Part shown: positions 35,737 through 44,585 of the stretch, in pieces
Layout of the letters: each line of letters opens with the position of its first letter
How positions within the stretch are numbered: position 1 is the first letter of the stretch
Source of the DNA: Shewanella sairae
GTDB lineage: Bacteria > Pseudomonadota > Gammaproteobacteria > Enterobacterales > Shewanellaceae
NCBI RefSeq assembly: GCF_023283535.1
Contig: NZ_JAKILT010000014.1
Span: 1 to 64,000, forward strand
Reading direction: 5' to 3'
Length of the DNA: 64,000 nt
Position numbers and translations under genes: made by a program
Notes under the pieces: model-generated
Databases searched by the model: none
What the model was told of the DNA's origin: nothing
The model's input: only the letters and a program-made list of their open reading frames with translations

Positions 35737-37785
35737 ATGGCTCCCACCCTGTCAGGAAAAAAACTTCACCCACTTGTTGTATCACTTAGTTTAGCTTTTA
35801 TGGCTGGCAATGTTTATGCGGCCGACGCTGCTGAATCAACAGACTTTGATGATATCGAGTCTGTGGTGGTAGTTGGACAAACAACCAATACCGAAATCAC
35901 CCCTGAAGAGTTAGAAAAATATCAGGCTAATGATTTGGCGGACATATTTCGCTTTGTACCGTCAGTTTCAGTCGGCGGTTCATTAGGCATTGCTCAGAAA
36001 GTGTATATCCGCGGCCTAGAAGACACTTTATTTAATGTCACCGTTGATGGCGCGCCGCAAACAGGCACGCTATTTCACCATATTGGCCGCGTAGCCATTG
36101 AACCAGAACTATTAAAAGAGGTTGAAGTACAAGCGGGAGCGGGTGAAGCCACCAGTGGTGCTGGTGCTATCGGCGGTGCAATTCGCTTTAAAACCAAAAA
36201 TGTTGATGACTTACTTGATTCTGATGAGCGCTTCGGCGGCAGCCTCAAAGCGGGTTACTTCAGCAATGACGGCTATAAAGCCAGTGGTACATTCTATGGC
36301 CGCCTAACGGATTCTTGGGGGCTACTAGGCTCTTATGTTTATGTTGATCGCAACAACATGGAAGACGGTGACGGCAATGAGCTATATGGCACATCTGCTA
36401 AGCAAAAGTTAGGCTTTTTTAAAGTTAACGGTGAGCTTACAGATAATCAAAACCTAACCATTAGTTATGAAAATAGAAATGAGCAGGGCGAGTTTGGCGC
36501 AAGACCTAACTGGCCAACGCTAGAGGGAGACACCTTGTACCCTATGGACGCTGAGCGTGAAACCTTTGTGGTTAATCATCAGTTTCTAGCGAGCGAGTAT
36601 ATTAATTTAGAAACCACCCTGTTTCATACCCAATCCTCAGTAGAGCAAAACCGCTTTGACCGTTGGGGTAAATACGGTGCAGACATGACCACTTATGGTT
36701 TTGATATTCGTAATCTCAGTCAGCTTGGGCAACATGCACTGACCTATGGTATCGAATACCGTAAAGATGAAGTCAGCAGTCAATATTTAGCACCTGTTGA
36801 CGTTTGGCAAAATTGGGCATGGGATCCCTTGGTTGGCAAGTTCAAGGAAGAGGGCGAAGTTAAAGGCATATACATTCAAGATCACTGGCAGTTGACCGCT
36901 GACTTATTGTTAAGTTTTGGTCTGCGATACGACGAGTATTCGCTTGAACAAGTGACCTACGGCGATAAAACAGACAGTGATGGTGTGAGTGGCAACATTG
37001 GCTTGAATTACGACTTACATGAGAACTGGCGTGTGACCGCTGGTTACGCTCAAGCGATGCGCGGTAAAGAGGTTGGTGATGCGTTTACGTTAGAGCAAGC
37101 ACCGGGTTGGACATCTATCGACCCTGACTTAAAAGCGGAAGAGGTGGATAATACTGAACTCGGTTTAACTTACCATGATGAATACTGGCAGTTAACGGCA
37201 ACCGTCTATCAGTCTGATATCGACAATGTTATTTATGATCAGCTTGGACGCGGCGTGTATTTTGAAAATGTCGGTAAGCTAGAAACCAAGGGCTTTGAGC
37301 TAAGAGGTGTGTTTGCTTATGAAGATTGGCGAGTGCAAGCCAGTTACAGCAACAATGATGCTGAGCTAAACGGTGAAACGGTTGAAGGCTATGAGCATAT
37401 AGGTTTAGCCAATGCCCGTGGCGACACCTTTGGCTTAAATGTTAATTACACCCTAACCGATACCATTCAAATGGGCTGGAATGCTAATTATGTTAGTTCA
37501 CTAAATGACATTGAAGTACTGCAACGCGGTGTGGATATCGGTTGGATAGATCAAACTCAGTTTATCGATAAGCCTAGTTATCAAGTACATGATATTTATG
37601 TGCAATGGTTACCGTTTTATGACGAAACCTTAAACATTAATCTTGCGGTGCAAAACTTATTTGATGAGCAATATCGCGATCACTCAAGTGTTGGTGATTA
37701 CAACCATGTTGCTGGTTGGGAAGGGGTAGCTGGTCTGTATGAAGCAGGGCGTGATATTCGTTTGTCGCTTGGCTATCAATTTTAA
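35737..37785 (+). CDS. TonB-dependent outer-membrane receptor
   Basis: A 682-residue receptor with signal peptide (cleavage after about AFMAGNVYA, residue 30). The TonB-box region is near DDIESVVVVGQTT, the plug domain spans roughly 55-170 (LADIFRFVPSVSVGGSLGIAQKVYIRG, AGAIGGAIRFKTK), and the 22-strand barrel ends LSLGYQF with C-terminal Phe. It imports an iron chelate or haem-like ligand with energy from TonB-ExbBD. The Fur box upstream and the PepSY gene downstream support iron uptake; the ligand is unknown. Confidence 0.93.
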   Translation: MAPTLSGKKLHPLVVSLSLAFMAGNVYAADAAESTDFDDIESVVVVGQTTNTEITPEELEKYQANDLADIFRFVPSVSVGGSLGIAQKVYIRGLEDTLFNVTVDGAPQTGTLFHHIGRVAIEPELLKEVEVQAGAGEATSGAGAIGGAIRFKTKNVDDLLDSDERFGGSLKAGYFSNDGYKASGTFYGRLTDSWGLLGSYVYVDRNNMEDGDGNELYGTSAKQKLGFFKVNGELTDNQNLTISYENRNEQGEFGARPNWPTLEGDTLYPMDAERETFVVNHQFLASEYINLETTLFHTQSSVEQNRFDRWGKYGADMTTYGFDIRNLSQLGQHALTYGIEYRKDEVSSQYLAPVDVWQNWAWDPLVGKFKEEGEVKGIYIQDHWQLTADLLLSFGLRYDEYSLEQVTYGDKTDSDGVSGNIGLNYDLHENWRVTAGYAQAMRGKEVGDAFTLEQAPGWTSIDPDLKAEEVDNTELGLTYHDEYWQLTATVYQSDIDNVIYDQLGRGVYFENVGKLETKGFELRGVFAYEDWRVQASYSNNDAELNGETVEGYEHIGLANARGDTFGLNVNYTLTDTIQMGWNANYVSSLNDIEVLQRGVDIGWIDQTQFIDKPSYQVHDIYVQWLPFYDETLNINLAVQNLFDEQYRDHSSVGDYNHVAGWEGVAGLYEAGRDIRLSLGYQF

Positions 37786-37804
37786 CAAATAGCTTGGTTA
37801 TTTT

Positions 37805-37838
37805 AAGGGTAAGCAAGTTTCTTTGCTTACCCTTTTGT
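37805..37838 (+). terminator. Intrinsic terminator after the TonB receptor gene
   Basis: Twelve-base stem AAGGGTAAGCAA / TTGCTTACCCTT with a 6-base loop and TTTTG tail. The PepSY gene starts 14 bases further, so this may only attenuate readthrough. Confidence 0.8.
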
Positions 37839-37851
37839 TTATGGAAACAAT

Positions 37852-38406
37852 ATGAAAGCAAAGACACGATTGTTATGGATGAAATTGCATGCCTATTTGG
37901 CATGCTTTTTCTTGCCCATTACCTTGGTTTATATCGTTACTGGCACACTTTATATGTTCGACATTAAAGGCAAAGTGGCAGATGAATTTGAATATGCCGT
38001 AAGCTTACCCGCAGGTTGGCCAGCCGCTGAAGCACAAGCTTTACCTATAGTGAATGCTTTTTTGCTCAATAAGCCCCATGCAGCACTGCCTGAAGATTAC
38101 TATTTTGAGCATGGGAATCATGATTGGTACGGCTACAAACAAGAAGTGATTCTAATTAAGCCCGATAGTGGAAATGCAGCAAAGCTTGTGGTGAAAGAAC
38201 ATGATTTGTTGTTGCAGCTGCTTATTATCCATAAAGGTTTTGCTGGGCAATTTTTTAAATGGTTTTCGATTTTGTTTGCGGCGAGTTTAAGTTTTAGCAT
38301 TATCAGCGGCGTGGTGATTACCTTACAGCTACCGCAATTAAAAACGCCAGCTTTGTATAGTATTTTAGCGGGGGCGATAACGATTGTTATTGGCTTTGTT
38401 TTATAA
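37852..38406 (+). CDS. PepSY-type membrane protein
   Basis: A 184-residue protein: membrane segment at about 11-34 (LHAYLACFFLPITLVYIVTGTLYMFD), a periplasmic domain of about 100 residues, then two hydrophobic segments at the end. The WMKLHAYLACFFLP start is typical of PepSY_TM proteins found next to siderophore receptors, some of which reduce ferric chelates. It directly follows the TonB receptor gene and probably shares its Fur control by readthrough. Confidence 0.75.
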   Translation: MKAKTRLLWMKLHAYLACFFLPITLVYIVTGTLYMFDIKGKVADEFEYAVSLPAGWPAAEAQALPIVNAFLLNKPHAALPEDYYFEHGNHDWYGYKQEVILIKPDSGNAAKLVVKEHDLLLQLLIIHKGFAGQFFKWFSILFAASLSFSIISGVVITLQLPQLKTPALYSILAGAITIVIGFVL

Positions 38407-38428
38407 GTATTAATAGGCTGTTGTTAGC

Positions 38429-38454
38429 AGAAAGAAGGGCGAGCCCTTCTTTCT
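38429..38454. terminator. Bidirectional terminator
   Basis: Stem AGAAAGAAGGGC / GCCCTTCTTTCT with a very short loop, between the convergent PepSY and guanine deaminase genes; T-rich on the plus strand. Confidence 0.8.
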
Positions 38455-38463
38455 ATTTTACGA

Positions 38464-39862
38464 TTACTTCTCTATCAGCAATCGGCCTTTAACCCACACC
38501 TTACAGATGTTCTGACGGTTATTGAGGGTAATGATCTTCTCTAACTTGTCTTTAGCGCTGTCCATCTCATCAATAATAAAGATATTGCTGTCTGCAACTG
38601 CTGTATCAACCACTAAGGCATCAAACTCAAACCCTGGCTGGAACAAACCCACTTTAGCATCAATCGCTTGTCCACCACCGACGGTTGCCATCCAGTAAGA
38701 CTCTAAAAATGAGATACGACTGCCACTTTCGCCGCGAGTATCGGCTGCTAGGTAAGTTGAAGTACCGTCTTCTCGCACGCGTGAGTGGTTAACAGCATCA
38801 AGGCAAGTGTGGAAGATTGATGGGATCGGCGCACCTGCTAAATCACTGCCTAGGCCGCACTTTAGATCCTTATCTAAGATCTCGCGGGTCTGCATTGCGG
38901 CATTGGCAAAATACATGTTTGATAACGGGCAGTGGGCAATACTGGCGCCGGTTTCTTTAATGATGGTGTGATCGGCTGGGGTTAAGAAAATCGAGTGTGC
39001 AAGAATGGTTTTGTTGGTCATTAAACCAAAATCACGATAGATCTCTGCGTCGGTTTTGCCATACATCTGCTGGCTATAATCTCGCGCCCAGTCGCTTTCT
39101 GAGCAGTGGGTTTGTACGTGGCATTGGTATTTCTGAGCAGTGGGTTTGTACGTGGCATTGGTATTTCTGAGCAAGCTCACCTAGACCTTGTAGCATCTCA
39201 CTGGTGCAACTTGGTACAAAGCGGGGGGTTAACACAGGCGAGACTAATTGTTGCTCATTACCCTCAAGGGCAATTACCTCTTGCACGAATTGTTCAGTCT
39301 CTTTTAGCGCTTCGGTAGTTGAATGTTCAATATAAAATGGCGGACATTGGCTTGCTTCATCCATATTCACTTTACCAACAAAGCCACGTTGACCTTGCTT
39401 TAAACATTCGCGAGCCAGCTCAACAGAGCTGTCTTTATGAATAGTGGCAAAGTACACCGCGCTGGTGGTGCCGTTAGCAAGAAGAGACTTCACTAAGCTT
39501 GGATATATTTGCTTGGTAAAGTCCATGTCAGCAAATTTGGCTTCTAATGGGAAAGTGTAATCTTGTAGCCAATCGTAAAGCGGCAAATCTAAGCCTTTAC
39601 CCGCTTGTTGAAATTGCGGCGCATGCACGTGCAAATCAACCATGCCAGGCATTAAGTACTGAGTTGAAGAGAGTTCGATTAGCTGATTGTTGCTGGATAA
39701 TGTGCTGACTTGCGCTTGGAAGTCTGCATCAGTTTCGGTTGTAACTGAAACGATAGTGCCTTGGTTATTCACCTGAATTAATGCTTGTTGGGCGTACTCA
39801 AAATCACCTTTGGTTGGGCAATGAAAATATTGTCCTAGAACTGCAAATTTAATCTCAGACAT
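38464..39862 (-). pseudogene. guaD: Guanine deaminase gene broken by a 34-bp tandem duplication
   Basis: Two overlapping frames cover a complete amidohydrolase of the guanine deaminase family (guanine to xanthine plus ammonia). The N-terminal frame carries the metal motif VDLHVHAPQF and ends early after CHVQTHCSE; the C-terminal frame picks up at the same CHVQTHCSE and continues SDWARDYSQQMYGKTD through the GLGSDLAGA aspartate region. The cause is a perfect 34-bp duplication at 39096-39163, which shifts the frame by one. Removing one copy gives one frame of 454 residues, near the family's usual length. As read, the active enzyme is not made. Confidence 0.9.
39096..39173. repeat. Perfect 34-bp tandem duplication in guaD
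   Basis: Copies 39096-39129 and 39130-39163 are identical, followed by a third partial copy of ten bases, TTTCTGAGCA (39164-39173). The ten-base microhomology at both ends of a single unit would explain how the duplication arose by slippage. Confidence 0.95.
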
Positions 39863-40169
39863 CTTGCTGTATCCATCTTTTTTGTGTGTAGGGTCTATGC
39901 CGCGCGAGTATTACATGAGCACATCGAAAGTTAATAAATTAAACCGTGAAGTGTGACCAAGCTAATAGACTAAATAAGCATGCGCTTAAATTACATGCAG
40001 TTGCTTATCTCCTTGAGGGCACCCGCGATTTTGTTATTTATGCTGCAGTCTTTTAATCTTTGGCTATGATCTGTAAAGTACGCCGCATAGTGTATGCAGG
40101 GCTAAAAGCCTTGTAGTTGATGGCTTTCATAAATAGCTGTTGTAGATAGCGCAGATAAGAGTATTAACG
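39863..40169. other. Divergent intergenic region
   Basis: 307 bases between guaD and the 82-residue gene. I see no terminator, gene or recognised operator here. Confidence 0.5.
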
Positions 40170-40418
40170 ATGAGTGACGAGCAAAACGTAATTGATAACC
40201 TAGACGACCTAAGACGCTTTTTAGTTTCAGTTGAAACCGGTGGTTTGGGTCTTCAAGGTGTGGAAGGGGTTGGCATGGCAACCAACAATGCTGATGGACG
40301 TCACTTTGTTGCCGTGTTTGATGCTAACCATAAACTGTTGCACGCACGTTGGGTAACCGATGAAGTGTATGAGACAGGTAAAGAGATGGTACGCGATGGC
40401 GTAATGGGCAAGCACTAA
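40170..40418 (+). CDS. Small hypothetical protein, 82 residues
   Basis: Not recognised. An acidic soluble protein (NLDDLRRFLVSVETGGLGLQGVEGVGMATNNADGRHFVAVFDANHKLLHARWVTDEVYETGKEMV) whose pattern of a short helix followed by beta strands reads as a real compact domain. Codon use matches neighbouring genes and a clear terminator follows, supporting it as a gene. Confidence 0.65.
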   Translation: MSDEQNVIDNLDDLRRFLVSVETGGLGLQGVEGVGMATNNADGRHFVAVFDANHKLLHARWVTDEVYETGKEMVRDGVMGKH

Positions 40419-40450
40419 GCACTCGCTTATTGTTATTTTTATTGCCATTG

Positions 40451-40479
40451 AAGCCTAAGCATTATGCTTGGGCTTTTTT
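40451..40479 (+). terminator. Intrinsic terminator of the 82-residue gene
   Basis: Stem AGCCTAAGC / GCTTGGGCT (one G-T pair) with a 5-base loop and T6. Confidence 0.85.
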
Positions 40480-40643
40480 ATGGCGATAAAGCGAGTGTCA
40501 CATACAAAACTTTAATTCTGCTCTCAGTCTTTTAACCAAGGTGAGATTATACTTCTGCGCGAATTTATGGATAGAAATGTTCCCTACCAAACAGTGCTAT
40601 TCAACCTAAACATGCGCCATATTAAAATGAGAAAGGCCTTTTG

Positions 40644-41129
40644 ATGCAAACCGCTGAATACTTTATTGAACACCTTGAGTTAGAACAACATATCGAAGGC
40701 GGTTATTTCCGCTCATCTTATCGCTCAGATCAAAGCTTTGACGACACTCGTACATTATGGACTAGCATTTACTTCTTATTGCGCACAAATGAGGTGTCGA
40801 ATTTTCACCGCTTAACTGCTGATGAAATGTGGTACTTCCACGCTGGTGAGTCATTGACGATTTATATGATTGACGAGCAAGGAGCGCTAACCACCGCGCA
40901 GCTTGGTCTTGATTTAGCAGCCGGTGAACGCCCACAATTTTTAGTGCCTAAGGGCTGTATTTTTGGCTCAGCGATGAATAAGCCCGGTTTTTCGTTAGTG
41001 GGCTGTATGGTGTCGCCAGGTTTTACTTTTGACGACTTTGAGCTGTTTAGCCAAGAAACCTTACTCACTGATTACCCGCAGCACGAAGAAGTGATTAAGC
41101 GTTTAAGTCGCTGTGGTGTTGGCAGCTAA
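40644..41129 (+). CDS. Cupin family protein (DUF985)
   Basis: A 161-residue single-domain cupin. The EGGYFRSSYRSD start, SIYFLLRTNEVSNFHRLTADEMWYFHAGESLTIYMID core with its His residues, and LVGCMVSPGFTFDDFEL end are typical of DUF985 proteins, whose activity is unknown (sugar or small-molecule binding is assumed from the fold). ATG 40644 is preferred over the TTG three bases earlier; AAAGG lies about eight bases upstream. Confidence 0.85.
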   Translation: MQTAEYFIEHLELEQHIEGGYFRSSYRSDQSFDDTRTLWTSIYFLLRTNEVSNFHRLTADEMWYFHAGESLTIYMIDEQGALTTAQLGLDLAAGERPQFLVPKGCIFGSAMNKPGFSLVGCMVSPGFTFDDFELFSQETLLTDYPQHEEVIKRLSRCGVGS

Positions 41130-41149
41130 GTTTAAATCTGTTGATAAAC

Positions 41150-41175
41150 ATAACGCCAGTAAAGACTGGCGTTAT
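41150..41175. terminator. Hairpin between convergent cupin and GST genes
   Basis: Perfect 11-base stem ATAACGCCAGT / ACTGGCGTTAT with loop AAAG. T-poor on both sides, so a weaker bidirectional terminator. Confidence 0.6.
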
Positions 41176-41200
41176 ATTTAGGTAAGCATATACAGAGTCA

Positions 41201-42058
41201 TTAAGGCTTTTTACTTAGCACTGCATCTATATCAGCTGCGCTATGGCGCTCGCTGAGTTGCTCCCATTCTTCGCCAAATGTGCGATTTACGATGCGGCCA
41301 CGCTGCACAGCGTCACGCTGTTCAACTTGTTTTGCCCAGCGCAGCAGATGTGGGTAACTGGCGACATCTAAAAACTCTGCGGCATTGTATAAGTTGCCTA
41401 GCACCAAATTACCGTACCAGGGCCAGATGGCGATATCGGCAATACTGTATTCATCGCCGCCAATATATTGATTGTTAGCCAGCTGCTTATCGAGCACGTC
41501 TAGCTGACGCTTTGTTTCCATGGTAAAGCGGTTGATTGGATATTCGAACTTTTCTGGTGCATAAGCGTAGAAGTGACCAAAACCGCCGCCAAGATATGGT
41601 GCAGAGCCTTGCAGCCAAAATAGCCAGTTCATCACTTCGGTTTTAGCAGCTAAATCTTTCGGTAAAAAGTGACCAAACTTTTCTGCTAAATACAGCAAGA
41701 TATTGCCCGACTCAAATACACGAGTTGGTGTACCGGTTGAAGTATCAAGTAGCGCTGGGATTTTGGAGTTTGGGTTGATATCGACAAAACCCGAGCCGAA
41801 CTGATCGCCTTCGCCGATGTTGATGGTGTAGGCATCATACTCTGCGGCAGTAACTCCTTTTGCGAGCAACTCTTCCAGCATGATAGTCACTTTTTGACCA
41901 TTAGGCGTAGCTAGCGAGTGCAGTTGTAATGGATGCTCACCATTTGGCAGTGCTTGCTCATGCCTTGGGCCTGAATCTGGGCGATTAATACTGGCCCATT
42001 GACCACCATTTTCATTATCCATGGTCCAAACTTTTGCCGGTGTGTATTGGTTTGTCAT
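41201..42058 (-). CDS. yghU: YghU-like glutathione S-transferase
   Basis: A 285-residue protein of the Nu-class GST group typified by E. coli YghU (288 residues), which has disulfide-bond oxidoreductase activity with glutathione. The thioredoxin-like domain carries LQLHSLATPNGQKVTIMLEE, NPNSKIPALLD and ESGNILLYLAEKFG; the helical C-terminal domain includes NQYIGGDEYSIADIAIWPWYG. AGGA precedes the ATG. A 12-base palindrome lies about 100 bases upstream. Confidence 0.92.
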   Translation of the reverse strand: MTNQYTPAKVWTMDNENGGQWASINRPDSGPRHEQALPNGEHPLQLHSLATPNGQKVTIMLEELLAKGVTAAEYDAYTINIGEGDQFGSGFVDINPNSKIPALLDTSTGTPTRVFESGNILLYLAEKFGHFLPKDLAAKTEVMNWLFWLQGSAPYLGGGFGHFYAYAPEKFEYPINRFTMETKRQLDVLDKQLANNQYIGGDEYSIADIAIWPWYGNLVLGNLYNAAEFLDVASYPHLLRWAKQVEQRDAVQRGRIVNRTFGEEWEQLSERHSAADIDAVLSKKP

Positions 42059-42154
42059 GTCATATCCTATTGGTTTTAGGCTGTTCTTAAAATCGAGCAG
42101 TTTGCCTGTTTATGGTTTAACTGGCTTAACAGTATAGATATCGGGTCTAAAAAC

Positions 42155-42166
42155 GGTTTTAAAACC
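42155..42166. promoter_or_regulatory. Palindrome upstream of the GST gene
   Basis: GGTTTTAAAACC is a perfect 12-base palindrome 97 bases before the GST start. It could bind a dimeric regulator; nothing identifies which. Confidence 0.3.
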
Positions 42167-42247
42167 CTAATTCTGGTTAATCTATATAACCCTTTAATCT
42201 GATTGAGATGGCTTTCGACTAAAACTCTCAATAAAATTTAGCAATAA

Positions 42248-42279
42248 AAAATGCCAGTCAGATAACTGACTGGCATTTT
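42248..42279 (-). terminator. Intrinsic terminator of the M13 peptidase gene
   Basis: Perfect 14-base stem AAAATGCCAGTCAG / CTGACTGGCATTTT with a 4-base loop; the minus-strand transcript ends in T-rich sequence. Confidence 0.9.
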
Positions 42280-42304
42280 AGATTACTCGATAAGTATTAG
42301 CTGA

Positions 42305-44374
42305 TTACCAAATACGTACGCGCTGATCTTCTGGTAGATACAGCTCATCACCTGGCTTAACGTCAAATGCTTTATACCATGCATCGTGGTTACGTGGTGC
42401 TTGTGCACGGTAACGGCCCGGTGCATGAGTACCTGCACGCAGCTGATTGAGCATGCTTTGTTCAGTGCGCTTTTCTTTCCATACTTGTGCCCAAGCTAGG
42501 AAGAAGCGTTGATCGCCGGTAACACCATCAATTACTGGTGCTTCTTTGCCGTTAAGGCTTAACTTGTATGCGTGGTAGGCCATTGAAAGACCGCCCACAT
42601 CACCAATGTTTTCGCCTAGACTGTTACGACCGTTAACGAAGTTTTCTGGGATTGGTTCATACTTGCTGTACTGGGCGGCAAGCTGATCGGCTTTGGCTTC
42701 AAATGCGGCGCGGTCAGCATCGGTCCACCAGTTACGTTGAATACCGTTAGCGTCAGACTTTGAACCTTGGTCATCGAAACCGTGGCCCATTTCATGGCCA
42801 ATTACCGCACCAATACCGCCGTAGTTTACTGCTGGGTCGGCATTAGGATCGAAGAACGGAGGTTGCAAGATAGCTGCTGGGAACACAATCTCGTTAAACG
42901 AGCTGTTGTAGTATGCGTTAACACGTTGTGGCGTCATGCCCCAACGATTACGGTCAGTCTTTTTAAGCTCTTTAGCGACGCTATCGGCATTAAAGAACTG
43001 ACGTAGGTTTTGAATATTACCGACTAGGTCCTTGTTGGTGAGCTCTACGCCATCAAACTCTTGCCATACATCTGGGTAACCAATTTTCGGGTTAAATGCG
43101 GCAAGCTTAGCGTGGGCGTTAACTTTGGTTTCTGCGCCCATCCAGTCTAGGTCGTCAATACGCTCGCCCATTGCGGTACGTAAGTTTTCAACTAGCGCTG
43201 CCATTTGCTGCTTAGAAGATTCTGGGAAGTAACGTGCAACGTAAACTTTACCAATCGCAAAACCAAGAGATTGAGTGCCAGACATTTCAGAGATTGCACG
43301 CTTCCAACGTGGACGCGGCTCTTGCTGACCACTTAGGGTCTTGCCGTAAAAGCCAAAGTTAGCGGCGTAGATATCTTCAGATAGTAAACCTGCATTGTTG
43401 CTTACCGTATGGAAAGTTAAATAGTCCTGCCAAACCTTTAATGATTCAGTGTTCACCAACTTAATCATGGCTTTAACTGGATCAGGTTGAGAGATATTTA
43501 GCTGAGGAACCTTGTAGCCAGTTTGCTCGAAATACACATCCCAATCGAAACCTGGGTACTCTTTAGCGAGATCACTACGCTTCACTTGGTTTAGCGTTAG
43601 GTCGCGGTTACGACGCTTTTCACGTGGCCATTGGCCTTCAGCCATCTTAGTTTCTAACGCTAGAATTGCCTCGGCGCGAGCTTGACCATCTTTAATGCCG
43701 GCAAAAGCGAGCATTTCGGCAATATGGCTAACGTATGCTTCACGGATTTTGACAAAACGCTCAGCATCTTCAAGGTAGTAAGAACGGTCTGGTAAACCTA
43801 AACCACTGGCACCAATCGACATTTCATACTGGTTAGGGTCTAAACGGTTAAACCACATGCCGCCAGCAATTGGTGAGCTTGCGCCAGTTAACCAAGATGC
43901 ACCGAAGACTTTAGTTAAGTCGTCAGTTGATTTAATAGCATTGATTTGATCAAGTGTGCCTTGAATAGGCGTGATACCCAGTTTATTGATGGTATCTGTG
44001 TCCATGTAAGCTTGATAAAAATCAGCGATGAGCTGCTCTTCAGCATTTAGGTCGCTGCGGCTAGCGATGTCATCGATAATTTCTTTAACTTGCTTTTCAC
44101 TGCGCTCAGCAAGACCGGTGAATGCGCCAAAACGTGTTTTATCAGCAGGCATAACGTAGTTGTCATACCAAGTGCCGCTGGCATACATAAAGAAATCATC
44201 ACCAGGTTTTACGGCTTCATTTCGTGCAGTTAAATCAACACCAAAACTACCTAGTTCTGCTTTAGTTGCTGCAACTTTAGTGACTTCATTTTTGGCTTCG
44301 TTGTTTACATCTGATGCGCCACAACCCGCTAAAAATGTGGTTGCTAGAGCAATAGCTATTAATGACTTTTTCAT
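42305..44374 (-). CDS. M13-family zinc metallopeptidase, lipoprotein (PepO-like)
   Basis: A 689-residue neprilysin-like endopeptidase. The N-terminus MKKSLIAIALATTFLAGC has a lipobox (Cys18), so it is membrane-anchored on the periplasmic side or outer membrane. The zinc motif HEMGH is at 527-531 and the third ligand block GENIGDVGG follows; NAYYNSSFNEIVFPAAILQPPFF is the conserved substrate-binding segment. It ends with the typical VRIW. AAGGAAAG precedes the ATG. Single gene. Confidence 0.95.
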   Translation of the reverse strand: MKKSLIAIALATTFLAGCGASDVNNEAKNEVTKVAATKAELGSFGVDLTARNEAVKPGDDFFMYASGTWYDNYVMPADKTRFGAFTGLAERSEKQVKEIIDDIASRSDLNAEEQLIADFYQAYMDTDTINKLGITPIQGTLDQINAIKSTDDLTKVFGASWLTGASSPIAGGMWFNRLDPNQYEMSIGASGLGLPDRSYYLEDAERFVKIREAYVSHIAEMLAFAGIKDGQARAEAILALETKMAEGQWPREKRRNRDLTLNQVKRSDLAKEYPGFDWDVYFEQTGYKVPQLNISQPDPVKAMIKLVNTESLKVWQDYLTFHTVSNNAGLLSEDIYAANFGFYGKTLSGQQEPRPRWKRAISEMSGTQSLGFAIGKVYVARYFPESSKQQMAALVENLRTAMGERIDDLDWMGAETKVNAHAKLAAFNPKIGYPDVWQEFDGVELTNKDLVGNIQNLRQFFNADSVAKELKKTDRNRWGMTPQRVNAYYNSSFNEIVFPAAILQPPFFDPNADPAVNYGGIGAVIGHEMGHGFDDQGSKSDANGIQRNWWTDADRAAFEAKADQLAAQYSKYEPIPENFVNGRNSLGENIGDVGGLSMAYHAYKLSLNGKEAPVIDGVTGDQRFFLAWAQVWKEKRTEQSMLNQLRAGTHAPGRYRAQAPRNHDAWYKAFDVKPGDELYLPEDQRVRIW

Positions 44375-44550
44375 TTTTATCCTTTCTTCCTTGTCAATCT
44401 TTTATCGTTTTTCTAACGGTTTTTATTATGATTTTCAACCCAGCATATCATGAGTTTTAACTCAGTTATCTTCTAGGATTGGCATAAAATGTCAACTAAT
44501 GAATTGTTAACAGGTTTGTTTGGCGGGATGGGAAATGAGGGGGGTAAAAA

Positions 44551-44574
44551 AATAGCAGCCTATTGGCTGCTATT
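44551..44574 (-). terminator. Intrinsic terminator of the PepSY membrane protein gene
   Basis: Perfect 10-base stem AATAGCAGCC / GGCTGCTATT, loop of four, followed on the minus strand by T7. Confidence 0.9.
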
Positions 44575-44585
44575 AATGGTGTTGA

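Noticed and set aside
39106..39318. Plus-strand 70-residue frame across the guaD duplication
   Set aside because: It is antisense to guaD and created by the duplicated segment; the guaD reading explains the region.
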